DNA from: Janthinobacterium sp. ROICE36 | GTDB taxonomy: Bacteria > Pseudomonadota > Gammaproteobacteria > Burkholderiales > Burkholderiaceae_D | NCBI RefSeq assembly: GCF_002869965.1 | Contig: NZ_PEBS01000054.1 | Location: 1-38,167 of the forward strand | Length of the DNA: 38,167 bases | Direction of reading: 5' to 3' | Part shown: one piece after another, positions 30,906 to 38,167 of the stretch | Layout: every line of letters starts with the position of its first letter | Position numbering within the stretch: the first letter of the stretch is position 1 | Translations under genes and position numbers: made by a program | The notes under the pieces: generated by a model | Databases searched by the model: none | Told to the model about the DNA's origin: nothing | What the model saw: only the letters and a program-made list of their open reading frames with translations

Positions 30906-32387
30906 ATGGCGTCATCCCCAGAAAACCTCAGCATGGCCGTGTTTTGCGACTTCGAGAACGTCGCGCTTGGCGTGCGAGATGCAAATTACGAAAAATTCGA
31001 TATCAAGCCCATTCTCGAACGCTTGTTGCTCAAGGGCAGCATCGTTGTCAAGAAGGCATATTGCGATTGGGACCGTTATAAAAGTTTCAAGGGCACCATG
31101 CATGAGGCGAACTTCGAGCTGATCGAAATTCCCCACGTGCGCCAGTCCGGCAAGAATTCGGCCGACATCCGCCTGGTGGTCGATGCCCTGGACCTGTGCT
31201 ACACCAAGGCCCACGTGAACACCTTTGTCATCATCAGCGGCGATTCCGATTTTTCGCCGCTGGTGTCGAAGCTGCGCGAAAACGCCAAGCAGGTGATTGG
31301 CGTGGGCGTCAAACAGTCGACTTCCGACCTGCTGGTGGCGAACTGCGACGAATTCATTTTCTACGACGACCTGGTGCGCGAGAGCCGCCGCACGGCCGCC
31401 AAGCGCGACGCGCGCGAAAGCCCGGCTGCGGCCGCCAAGCGTTCGCCCGATGAAGAACTGCGCCGCAAGGAAAAATACGAGTCGCGCAAGACGGAAGCGA
31501 TCGAAATGGCCGTCGAAACCTTCGACGCGCTGGTTTCCGAACGGGGCGACAGCGGCAAGATCTGGGCCTCGATGCTGAAAGAAGCGATCAAGCGCCGCAA
31601 GCCGGACTTCAGCGAATCGTATTACGGTTTCCGCACCTTCGGCAACCTGCTGGAAGAGGCGCAGACGCGCGGCTTGCTGGAATTTGGCCGCGACGAGAAA
31701 TCGGGCGCCTATGTTTATCGCAGCAGCACCCTGGTGGCCATGCCGGCTGCCGTGAACGCGGATGCAGCCAGCGAGACAATCGCCAGTGGCGAGACCGGCG
31801 CGACGGCGGAAGAGGGCAACAGCCGCGAAGGCGGCAGTCGCCGCGATTCGCGCCGCAATGGTCGTGGCGGCCGCAAGCAGAACGAGCAACGCCGCAGTGA
31901 AGCGCCACCGGCCTTCGTGCCAGTGGCTGAGTCCGAATCTGCCGTCGCCGTCACCGAGCAGTATGCGCCGGTGCCGCAGCCCGAGGTCGTGCACGAGCTG
32001 GCAGAAGAGGGCAACGCCAAGCGCGGTTCGCGCCGCAATGGCCGTGGCGGCCGCAAGAATGGCGATGGCGCCCGTGAAGCGCGCGCCGAAGCCGTCGAGG
32101 TGGTGCCAGCTGCGCCTGAGCCAGTGCCCGAGCCAGTCGCCGAGGTGCTCGCGGAAACCGTCGCCGAAGCGAAGCCCAAGGCCAAGGCCAAGCCGCGCAC
32201 GCCGGCCCGCAAGGCGTCAGCATCGAAAAAGCCGGTCAAGAAAGTGGTTGACGCCGTGCTGGAAGTGGCGCCTGTCGTTGCAGCGGCACAGGTGGAAGTG
32301 GCTGTCGTGGCGGAAGACACGCCGGCCAAGGCGCCACGCAAGACCCCGGCGCGCCGTCCCGCGCGCAAGAAGGCGGAAGCGGCTTGA
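30906..32387 (+). CDS. NYN-domain putative RNase with LOTUS/OST-HTH domain and basic repetitive tail
   Basis: 493 residues in three parts. First, an NYN (LabA/DUF88, PIN-like) nuclease domain, about 8-155, with acidic residues expected to bind metal: Asp15 (FCDFEN), Asp87 (NSADIRL), and Asp113 and Asp115 (SGDSDFSPL). Second, an OST-HTH/LOTUS RNA-binding domain, about 196-275 (IEMAVETFDALVSERGDSG, SYYGFRTFGNLLEEAQ). Third, a low-complexity Ala/Pro/Glu/Lys-rich tail with two copies of SRRNGRGGRK (315-324 and 375-384) and Lys/Ala-rich histone-H1-like repeats near the end. It probably cuts or binds RNA; the target is unknown. The tail length is likely to vary between strains. Confidence 0.9.
   Translation: MASSPENLSMAVFCDFENVALGVRDANYEKFDIKPILERLLLKGSIVVKKAYCDWDRYKSFKGTMHEANFELIEIPHVRQSGKNSADIRLVVDALDLCYTKAHVNTFVIISGDSDFSPLVSKLRENAKQVIGVGVKQSTSDLLVANCDEFIFYDDLVRESRRTAAKRDARESPAAAAKRSPDEELRRKEKYESRKTEAIEMAVETFDALVSERGDSGKIWASMLKEAIKRRKPDFSESYYGFRTFGNLLEEAQTRGLLEFGRDEKSGAYVYRSSTLVAMPAAVNADAASETIASGETGATAEEGNSREGGSRRDSRRNGRGGRKQNEQRRSEAPPAFVPVAESESAVAVTEQYAPVPQPEVVHELAEEGNAKRGSRRNGRGGRKNGDGAREARAEAVEVVPAAPEPVPEPVAEVLAETVAEAKPKAKAKPRTPARKASASKKPVKKVVDAVLEVAPVVAAAQVEVAVVAEDTPAKAPRKTPARRPARKKAEAA
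31847..31877 (+). repeat. direct repeat copy 1 (coding SRRNGRGGRK)
   Basis: A 31-base unit repeated with one mismatch at 32027-32057, exactly 180 bases on and in frame. It encodes the Arg/Gly-rich motif of the NYN protein tail. Confidence 0.8.
32027..32057 (+). repeat. direct repeat copy 2 (coding SRRNGRGGRK)
   Basis: Second copy of the 31-base unit at 31847-31877, differing by one silent base. It points to an internal duplication of a tail segment. Confidence 0.8.
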
Positions 32388-32406
32388 TAGGTTGAGCAGC
32401 AATAAG

Positions 32407-32436
32407 CGGGGCGGCAATCGCATGCGCCCCGGCTTT
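32407..32436 (+). terminator. terminator after the NYN-domain gene
   Basis: CGGGGCG (32407-32413) pairs with CGCCCCG (32425-32431) across an 11-base loop; GCTTTT follows. It lies 20 bases after the stop, a fair intrinsic terminator with a short T-run. Confidence 0.5.
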
Positions 32437-32523
32437 TGCAGGCCCTGCCTTGCGCAAACCGCGCACCCCGATCTCCCCAAGCGTGTACGATGAGCCTGTT
32501 TTTAACGTAGCGGGCGGTCAAGC

Positions 32524-33141
32524 ATGTACCACGGTGAACGGTTCAACAGCATTTCCCATACGGTGGGCGCAGCACTGGCGGCCATCGGCGGCGTCATCCT
32601 GATCGTCGCGGCGGCCCGCACGGGCGACCCCTGGAAAATCGTCAGCTGCAGCGTGTATGCGGCCATGCTGCTGACCCTGTACCTCACTTCCACCCTGTAC
32701 CACAGCGTGCGCGGCAAGGCCAAGGCCGTGCTGCAGCGGCTCGACCATTGCGCCATCTATCTGCTCATCGCGGGAACCTACACGCCCTTCATGCTGGTGA
32801 CCCTGCGCGGGCCGTGGGGCTGGTCGCTGTTCGGCGTCGTCTGGGGCCTGGCCTTGCTTGGCATCGTGCAGGAATATGTGTACGCGAAAGGCGCGCGCAT
32901 CCTGTCGCTCGTGATTTACGTGGCCATGGGCTGGCTGGTCGTCATCGGCATCAAACCGCTGCTGGCGGCGCTCGAGTGGAACGGCTTCCTCTGGCTGGTG
33001 GCAGGCGGGCTGTGCTATACGGGCGGCATCGCCTTTTACGCCACCGACCACAAGCTGCGCCATGGCCACGGCATCTGGCACCTGTTCGTGCTGGCCGGCA
33101 GTAGCTGCCATTTTATCGCCATTTTGTTCTACGTTGCCTGA
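32524..33141 (+). CDS. trhA: hemolysin III / PAQR-like membrane protein
   Basis: 205 residues with seven hydrophobic helices and the conserved polar residues of the HlyIII/PAQR family: ERFNSISHTVGAAL at the start, STLYHSVRG with the first conserved Ser and His, LDHCAIYLLIAGTYTPF, and HGIWHLFVLAGSSCHF near the end. The family is metal-dependent hydrolase-like; bacterial TrhA has been linked to membrane homeostasis rather than to haemolysis. It stands alone between a terminator and a LysR gene. Confidence 0.92.
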   Translation: MYHGERFNSISHTVGAALAAIGGVILIVAAARTGDPWKIVSCSVYAAMLLTLYLTSTLYHSVRGKAKAVLQRLDHCAIYLLIAGTYTPFMLVTLRGPWGWSLFGVVWGLALLGIVQEYVYAKGARILSLVIYVAMGWLVVIGIKPLLAALEWNGFLWLVAGGLCYTGGIAFYATDHKLRHGHGIWHLFVLAGSSCHFIAILFYVA

Positions 33142-33177
33142 TGTAATGTGCTGCCATCACTGTTGCCGCGATTCCAC

Positions 33178-33183
33178 TATAAT
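33178..33183 (+). promoter_or_regulatory. candidate -10 element of the LysR gene
   Basis: A perfect TATAAT lies 50 bases before the LysR start at 33233. The hexamer 17 bases upstream (CATCAC) is a poor -35. Between it and the start codon are three copies of a GCARCAAT octamer (33205-33212, 33213-33220, 33227-33234). Confidence 0.42.
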
Positions 33184-33232
33184 GGCTTGATATGTGAAAA
33201 TAGAGCAACAATGCAGCAATAATAAGGCAACA

Positions 33233-34114
33233 ATGGATATCAATTCGGACGACCTGAAAATCTTCGTCACCGTCATCGACAGTGGCACCCTGAGCGCGGC
33301 CGCCGTGCACCTGGGACAAACCACCTCGGGCGTCAGCCGCGCCCTGTCGCGCCTGGAAGACAAGCTGGCCACGTCGCTGCTGACGCGCACCACGCGACGC
33401 ATGGAGCTGACGGAAGAGGGACAGCTGTTCCTGGAAAAGGCGCGCGCCATCCTCGCCTCGATGGAGGATGTGGAGGAGTCGATCCGTATCCGCCGCCAGA
33501 AGCCGGCAGGGCGCTTGTCCGTGGATGCCGCTTCGCCCTTCATGCTGCATTGCGTGGTGCCCCACGTGGCGCAATTTCGCGCCATGTACCCGGACATCCG
33601 CCTGGAGCTGACCAGCAACGACCAGATCGCCGACCTGCTCGAACATCGCACCGATATCGCCATCCGCATCGGCGCCCTGGTCGACTCGACCCTGCATGCG
33701 CGCCCGCTCAGTGCCAGTCCCCTGCACGTGCTGGCCACGCCCGCCTACCTGGCGCGTCACGGCGTACCAGACACGCCGGAAGACCTGGCCGGCCACGCGC
33801 TGCTGGGTTTTGCGCAATATGAACTGGGCAATCAGTGGCCGCTGCGCCACGCTGCCGGCAACAGCCTGCAGATCGTGCCCGCACTGGCCGCCTCCAGCGG
33901 CGAGACCCTGCGCCAGCTGGCGCTGCATGACCAGGGCATCGTCTGCCTGTCCGACTTCATGACGCGTGACGACATCGCCGCCGGCCGCCTGGTCAAGGTG
34001 CTGCAGCCGTTTTATACAGGCTACCGCCAGCAGATCCACGCCGTGTATTACCGCAATACGCAGCTGGCGCAGCGCATCCGCTGCTTCCTCGAATTCCTGC
34101 AGCAGAAGCTGTAG
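33233..34114 (+). CDS. LysR-family transcriptional regulator
   Basis: 293 residues: winged HTH at about 1-62 (LKIFVTVIDSGTLSAAAVHL, TTSGVSRALSRLEDKL, LLTRTTRRMELTEEG), then the periplasmic-binding-like effector domain (LSVDAASPFMLHCVVPHVAQF, DIAIRIGALVDSTLHARPL, GIVCLSDFMTRDDIAAGRL). It belongs to the CrgA/DmlR-like group by the segment order. A GTG at 33194 could extend it by 13 residues; the ATG at 33233 with AAGG upstream starts at the normal point. No obvious target gene is adjacent; it may act on the upstream trhA or elsewhere. Confidence 0.93.
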   Translation: MDINSDDLKIFVTVIDSGTLSAAAVHLGQTTSGVSRALSRLEDKLATSLLTRTTRRMELTEEGQLFLEKARAILASMEDVEESIRIRRQKPAGRLSVDAASPFMLHCVVPHVAQFRAMYPDIRLELTSNDQIADLLEHRTDIAIRIGALVDSTLHARPLSASPLHVLATPAYLARHGVPDTPEDLAGHALLGFAQYELGNQWPLRHAAGNSLQIVPALAASSGETLRQLALHDQGIVCLSDFMTRDDIAAGRLVKVLQPFYTGYRQQIHAVYYRNTQLAQRIRCFLEFLQQKL

Positions 34115-34203
34115 CCATGGAGACCGGCATGCAATGCCCTACTTGCGGCGAATATGGCGATCTGCTGCACGGAGTGTGATTTGCTGTGGGCGTAGCGGCA
34201 GGC

Positions 34204-37089
34204 TCAGGTCAGGGCGCCGGTAGGCTGGATGGCCGCCCGCAGCAGGACTTCCACCTCGTGCGCCGGCAGCGGGTGACTGAAGTAATAGCCTTGCGCTTCG
34301 TCGCAGCCGTGCTGGCGCAGGTAGTCCAGCTGTTCCGCCGTTTCCACGCCTTCGGCCACCACGCGCAGCTTCAAATTGTGCGCCAGGGCGATGATGGAGA
34401 CGACGATGGCGGCATCATCCGCGTCGCGCGCCACGTCGCCCACGAAACTGCGGTCGATCTTCAGCACGTCGATGGGGAAGGTGCGCAGGTAGGCGAAGCT
34501 GGAATAGCCGGTGCCGAAGTCGTCGATCGACAGTTGTACCCCGAGTGCCTTCATGTCGTGCAGCTGGCTGACGGCCAGCGCCACGTCGTGCATGAACAGG
34601 CTTTCCGTCAGCTCCAGTTCCAGGCAGGCGGGCGGCAGGCCCGTCTCGGCCAGCACTTCGGCTATCGAGGCGACCAGGTTCGGCTCGTTGAACTGGCGCG
34701 CCGACAGGTTCACGGCCAGGCGCAGCTGGCCCAGCCCGGCCGCGTGCCAGGCCTGCATCTGCGCGCATGCCTGGCGCATGACCCACGCGCCGATCGGCAC
34801 GATCAGGCCCGTATCTTCTGCCAGCGCGATGAAGCGCTGCGGCGCTACCATGCCCAGGTCCGGGTGCTGCCAGCGCAGCAGCGCTTCCACGCCGACGATG
34901 CGCCCGCTGGCCAGGTCCAGCTGCGGCTGGTAATGCAGCACGAACTGCTCGCGCTCCAGCGCGTTGCGCAGCGCCGTCTCGATGCGCAGGCGCTCCAGCG
35001 TGGCCTGGTTCATGGCCGTCGTGTAGAACTTGATGTTGTTGCGGCCCTGTTTCTTGGCGCAGTACATGGCGATGTCTGCCTGTTCGATCAGGTTCTGCGT
35101 CTCGCCATGCAAGGTCATGTCGCCTGGGGCGTCGTAGCCCGACATGTCGTAGACGGCCACGCCGATGCTGCAGGTGACGAAGAATTCCTTGCCATCGAGC
35201 AATACAGGCTGGGCCACGGCATCCATCAGGCGCTGCACGATGGCGCCGCTGAGCTCTTCGTCGGCCTGTTCGCACAGGATGGCGACGAATTCATCGCCCG
35301 ACAGGCGCGCCACGGTGTCGCTTTCGCGCAGGCTGGCCTGCAGGCGTGTGGCAATGGTTTTCAACAGCAGGTCGCCGGCCTTGTGGCCCAGGCTGTCGTT
35401 GACGAACTTGAAACGATCGAGGTCGATCAACAGCACCCACAGCGCGCGGTTCTTGCGGCGTGACAGGGCCATCGCTTGCCCCAGGCGGTCGCGCAGCAGG
35501 CCGCGGTTGGGCAAGCCCGTCAGCACGTCGTGGTGGGCGATGTGCTGGATTTGCTGCTCTGCCAGCTTGCGTTCCGTGATTTCGGACCCCGTGCCCCGGT
35601 AGCCGCGAAATTCGCCCAGCTCGTTGAACAGCGGTTCGCCGTTGATGCTGAACCAGCGCAGCTGGCCATCGCGGTCTTTCATCGCATATTCGAGGTTGGA
35701 AAAGGGCAGATGTGCTTCCAGGTTCGCGATATGCTGCTTGCCCCAGCGCGAATTGCGCATCTCCTGGTTGTTGGCCCAGCGCGTCATGCCGATGAAGCGT
35801 TCCAGCGGCATGTTCGACTTGTCCGTAAAACCGCTGGTGATGTTGGTGAAGCAGAAGTTGGCATCCTGTTCCCAGTACCAGTCCGAGGACAGGGCCAGCA
35901 GGCGGCGGAAGCGTTTTTCGCTTTCCTGCAAGGCGCGTTCCGTGCGCTGGCGCGCCCGCACGTCGGCGCTGAGCAGTTCATTACTACGCTTGAGGTCGGC
36001 CGTGCGCTGTTCCACCAGCAGCTGCACGCGGCGCGAGCGCTGCGTCAGCGATTGCACGAAGGCGGCCGTCAGCACGCTGAACAGCAAGCCCGTGATCAGG
36101 GTGAACAATGAACCCAGGTGGTCGGCCAGGAAGGGGCGCGGATGGGCCACCACGCGCACATGCCAGGGCCGGCCGGCGGAAGAAAAGGCCCGGTGATAAT
36201 GGCTGTGGTAGGCAAAATGCAGCCAGCGGGGCAGCGAGTCCCAGGCGCCGCCCGCTTCGTCGGCGGGGGGCTGGCCATGCTGGAAGATCAATTGGCGCGG
36301 GTCGGCACTGGCGTCGGCGTAGACGCTGAGCTCGAGCTGCGGGTCGCCCAGCAGGTCGGCGCCGGCAAGGATTTTCTGCACCAGTTCGCTGGCGCGGACG
36401 ATGGCCGCCGTATCGCCGATCAGCGCCGCGCGCCGCTGCTGTATCGTTTGCAGGGGCACGCCGTGGCGGTACACGGGGCGCAGGATGACGAAGCCCTGCT
36501 GCGACCCCTGCGCCAGGGCCAGCAGGCCGGTGGCGGTGGTCTGGCCGCTGATGATGGCCTGTTCCAGCGCGCGAGCCAGCAAGCCGTTCGGGCTGACGTT
36601 CAGGCCGAAGGCGGGGCGGTTGCCCTGCAAGGGGACGAGGTAGTCCACCACCAGGTAGCTGGCGCGCGTTGTCGCGGGCACGACGACGCCATCGCGCATC
36701 TCCGTCATGGCGTAATCGGGCGAGATGCGCCGCAACTCGGCCTCGAAGGCTGCGCGCTGCGCATGCGGCACGACGCGGTGGAAATTGAAGGCCTGGATGA
36801 ACGGGTGGCGCTGCAGCAGCGGCGTGGTGAAGTCGTGGAACTGTGCGCGCGTGACGGGCACGACGGCAGCAAACAGCTGGTTCGTCGTGGTCAGCACCTC
36901 GACCGCGTCGTCGAGACCCTGCTCGATGGCGGCCACGCGCGCGCCGGCGCGCTGCTGCAGGCTCAGGCTCATTTTGTCGTATTCGAGCTGGCTGATGGCG
37001 GCGAACAGCACGGCGGTGATGCTGACGCCGCAGCCAAAGGTCAGCGCGGTCGCGGCAGAAATCGACAATGGCAGGCGGCCTCGCAGCAT
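34204..37089 (-). CDS. CHASE-PAS-GGDEF-EAL cyclic-di-GMP signalling protein
   Basis: 961 residues. Membrane helix about 12-32, periplasmic CHASE domain about 60-300, second helix about 325-347, coiled coil 355-390, PAS/PAC about 390-510, GGDEF domain about 515-690, EAL domain about 705-955. The cyclase motif is SGDEF (597-601) instead of GGDEF, with an I-site RESD at 588-591; SGDEF/AGDEF variants can still be active. The EAL side is complete (EALLRW from 735, SIDDFGTGYSS from 854, EGVET from 913), so phosphodiesterase activity is likely. The CHASE domain senses an external ligand. AGGA precedes the ATG. It is preceded on the same strand by the spermidine-synthase-like gene. Confidence 0.93.
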   Translation of the reverse strand: MLRGRLPLSISAATALTFGCGVSITAVLFAAISQLEYDKMSLSLQQRAGARVAAIEQGLDDAVEVLTTTNQLFAAVVPVTRAQFHDFTTPLLQRHPFIQAFNFHRVVPHAQRAAFEAELRRISPDYAMTEMRDGVVVPATTRASYLVVDYLVPLQGNRPAFGLNVSPNGLLARALEQAIISGQTTATGLLALAQGSQQGFVILRPVYRHGVPLQTIQQRRAALIGDTAAIVRASELVQKILAGADLLGDPQLELSVYADASADPRQLIFQHGQPPADEAGGAWDSLPRWLHFAYHSHYHRAFSSAGRPWHVRVVAHPRPFLADHLGSLFTLITGLLFSVLTAAFVQSLTQRSRRVQLLVEQRTADLKRSNELLSADVRARQRTERALQESEKRFRRLLALSSDWYWEQDANFCFTNITSGFTDKSNMPLERFIGMTRWANNQEMRNSRWGKQHIANLEAHLPFSNLEYAMKDRDGQLRWFSINGEPLFNELGEFRGYRGTGSEITERKLAEQQIQHIAHHDVLTGLPNRGLLRDRLGQAMALSRRKNRALWVLLIDLDRFKFVNDSLGHKAGDLLLKTIATRLQASLRESDTVARLSGDEFVAILCEQADEELSGAIVQRLMDAVAQPVLLDGKEFFVTCSIGVAVYDMSGYDAPGDMTLHGETQNLIEQADIAMYCAKKQGRNNIKFYTTAMNQATLERLRIETALRNALEREQFVLHYQPQLDLASGRIVGVEALLRWQHPDLGMVAPQRFIALAEDTGLIVPIGAWVMRQACAQMQAWHAAGLGQLRLAVNLSARQFNEPNLVASIAEVLAETGLPPACLELELTESLFMHDVALAVSQLHDMKALGVQLSIDDFGTGYSSFAYLRTFPIDVLKIDRSFVGDVARDADDAAIVVSIIALAHNLKLRVVAEGVETAEQLDYLRQHGCDEAQGYYFSHPLPAHEVEVLLRAAIQPTGALT

Positions 37090-37243
37090 GGTTTTTCCTA
37101 TTTGACTTCATGGATACTTGGATTCGGCGGCGCCTGCCGGCCCCACGCAGACCGTAGTTTGTCATAAACCACATCCATCATGCTGATTTTGCATCAAATT
37201 ACTGCCAATAAGCAACAATCTCCCTGACCGGGGAAGACGACTT

Positions 37244-38014
37244 TCAGTCGCTGCCCGCGCCTGACTGCCGGCGCACACGCCACAACTGCCATGCAGGCAG
37301 CAAGCGGTTCAGGAACGCCAGGCCGCACACCTGCCGCCAGCGCACCAGGCGCACGACGCGCAGGGCCCGGCCCGCCCCGAGCTTGTCTGGCTTGGCGGCG
37401 AAGACAATGCGGTTGTTGCCGGCGATGCCATCGAAGTGGCACACGGCGCCGCGGAAGGTGAGCAGCAGGCGCGCGAGCATGGCGGGGTAGTGCTCGTCAT
37501 AACTGAACAGGTTGGCCACCAGCACGCCACCGGGCAGCAGGGTGCGCAGGCAGTCTGCATAGAAGCGCGCGCTGCCCAGTGCGGGCGGCAGGCCCGTTTC
37601 ATCGTAGCCATCGAGCAGCAGCACGTCGGCGCAGCCCGGATGTTGGCGGATATAGCTGACGGCGTCCGTCTCGATGATGCGCAGGCGCGCGTCGTCGGGC
37701 GGCAGCATGAACTGCTCGCGCAGGGCGATCACGTCGGCGCGCAATTCCAGCACCGTGATGCGGGCCTCGGGCAGGTGGCGGTGGCAGAACTTCAGCAGCG
37801 AGCCGCCGCCCAGTCCCACCATCAGGATGTGCCGGGGACGCGGCACGAACAGGGTGAAGCACATCATGGCGCGCGCATAGCGCAGCAGCAGATGGTCGGG
37901 GCGCGACAGCAGCACTTCGCTCTGGATCATGCCTGGCTGGAATTCCAGGCGGCGCCGGTCGCCGCAGGTATGCACCTGGGGCGCACGCACGGCAGGTAAT
38001 TTGCTATCCGACAT
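37244..38014 (-). CDS. spermidine-synthase-like (SpeE-fold) protein
   Basis: 256 residues with the class I methyltransferase/aminopropyltransferase fold: HILMVGLGGGSLLKF (63-77) as the nucleotide loop, VLELRADVI with the acidic ribose-binding residue, ETDAVSYI, and DVLLLDGYDETGLPPAL near the active site. It lacks the N-terminal beta-barrel domain in full form, as do many SpeE-like proteins of unknown substrate. It may make polyamines or act on another decarboxy-SAM/MTA-related substrate. The basic C-terminal tail is unusual. The start at 38014 has no clear ribosome site. Confidence 0.85.
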   Translation of the reverse strand: MSDSKLPAVRAPQVHTCGDRRRLEFQPGMIQSEVLLSRPDHLLLRYARAMMCFTLFVPRPRHILMVGLGGGSLLKFCHRHLPEARITVLELRADVIALREQFMLPPDDARLRIIETDAVSYIRQHPGCADVLLLDGYDETGLPPALGSARFYADCLRTLLPGGVLVANLFSYDEHYPAMLARLLLTFRGAVCHFDGIAGNNRIVFAAKPDKLGAGRALRVVRLVRWRQVCGLAFLNRLLPAWQLWRVRRQSGAGSD

Positions 38015-38097
38015 AGGACGATTTCGCTGAGTGGACTGGGCAGGGCGATTGCATGAAGGGTAGGTGCTCGGAGTGACGATAGGGTGAAATATTGCTT

Positions 38098-38123
38098 GTA
38101 AACACGTTGAGAAAGGCGTTTAC
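38098..38123. repeat. inverted repeat near the right edge
   Basis: GTAAAC at 38098-38103 is mirrored by GTTTAC at 38118-38123, with a 14-base centre. It lies in the divergent gap between the spermidine-synthase-like gene and a possible gene starting at 38145. It could be an operator; the arms are short. Confidence 0.3.
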
Positions 38124-38144
38124 TCTCGGTATTTGGACGCGTAA

Positions 38145-38167
38145 ATGGCAAACGAACCGATCTCTTT
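38145..38167 (+). CDS. possible 5' end of a gene running off the right edge
   Basis: An ATG at 38145 opens a frame (MANEPIS) that continues to the window end. GGA lies 8 bases before it, and the position, divergent from the spermidine-synthase-like gene, suits a gene start. Only seven complete codons are visible, so no product can be named. Confidence 0.3.

Noticed and set aside
34204..37089. Idea that the GGDEF domain is dead because the motif is SGDEF
   Set aside because: A or S at the first position occurs in active cyclases and the I-site is kept, so inactivity cannot be claimed.
1..38167. CRISPR arrays, tRNA/rRNA genes, complete insertion sequences or prophage
   Set aside because: None seen: no regularly spaced repeats, no transposase-, integrase- or capsid-like proteins, no recognisable tRNA cloverleaf.

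Overview
The window looks like chromosomal DNA of a high-GC betaproteobacterium, most likely an Oxalobacteraceae member (Janthinobacterium, Duganella or Massilia type). That placement rests on codon use, gene content and many GTG/TTG starts, not on a marker gene. I see no rRNA, tRNA, CRISPR array, phage or complete insertion sequence.

Left part (1-15 kb). A minus-strand yfiR-yfiN-yfiB cluster (periplasmic repressor, membrane diguanylate cyclase, OmpA-like lipoprotein) runs directly into gluconokinase. Next come a CPA1-type Na+/H+ antiporter and, divergently, a three-subunit periplasmic molybdenum hydroxylase (triheme cytochrome c, 2Fe-2S subunit, Tat-exported molybdopterin subunit). A dienelactone-hydrolase-like protein lacking the expected nucleophile follows. 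Then a minus-strand series: S-formylglutathione hydrolase, a SIRT4-like sirtuin, signal peptidase I, oleate hydratase and a DinB-fold protein.

Middle part (15-24.5 kb). After an HDOD protein lies one long minus-strand gene run: IclR regulator, acyl-CoA dehydrogenase, acyl-CoA ligase, then a branched-chain-amino-acid-type ABC transporter (livK-livH-livM-livG-livF). It reads as an uptake, CoA-activation and first-oxidation pathway for an unidentified carboxylic acid. Two hairpins between livK and livH probably set the ratio of binding protein to membrane parts.

The most interesting locus is 24.6-27.3 kb. A TonB-dependent outer-membrane receptor and a small exported protein with the sulfite-oxidase/molybdopterin fold form a gene pair. 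Upstream are two 28-bp elements matching the ModE (molybdate-responsive repressor) operator, one almost perfectly, with a terminator-like hairpin between them. I propose a molybdate-repressed outer-membrane uptake system for a molybdenum species. It lies beside the remnant of a deleted esterase gene.

Right part (27.3-38.2 kb). A TetR regulator diverges from a sugar-isomerase-like gene and an epoxide-hydrolase-like gene, with a clear operator between them. Then follow a stand-alone FlgC-like protein, an NYN-LOTUS putative RNA nuclease with a basic tail, a hemolysin-III membrane protein, a LysR regulator, a large CHASE-PAS-GGDEF-EAL protein and a spermidine-synthase-like methyltransferase-fold protein. 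With YfiN, the window holds two separate c-di-GMP inputs.
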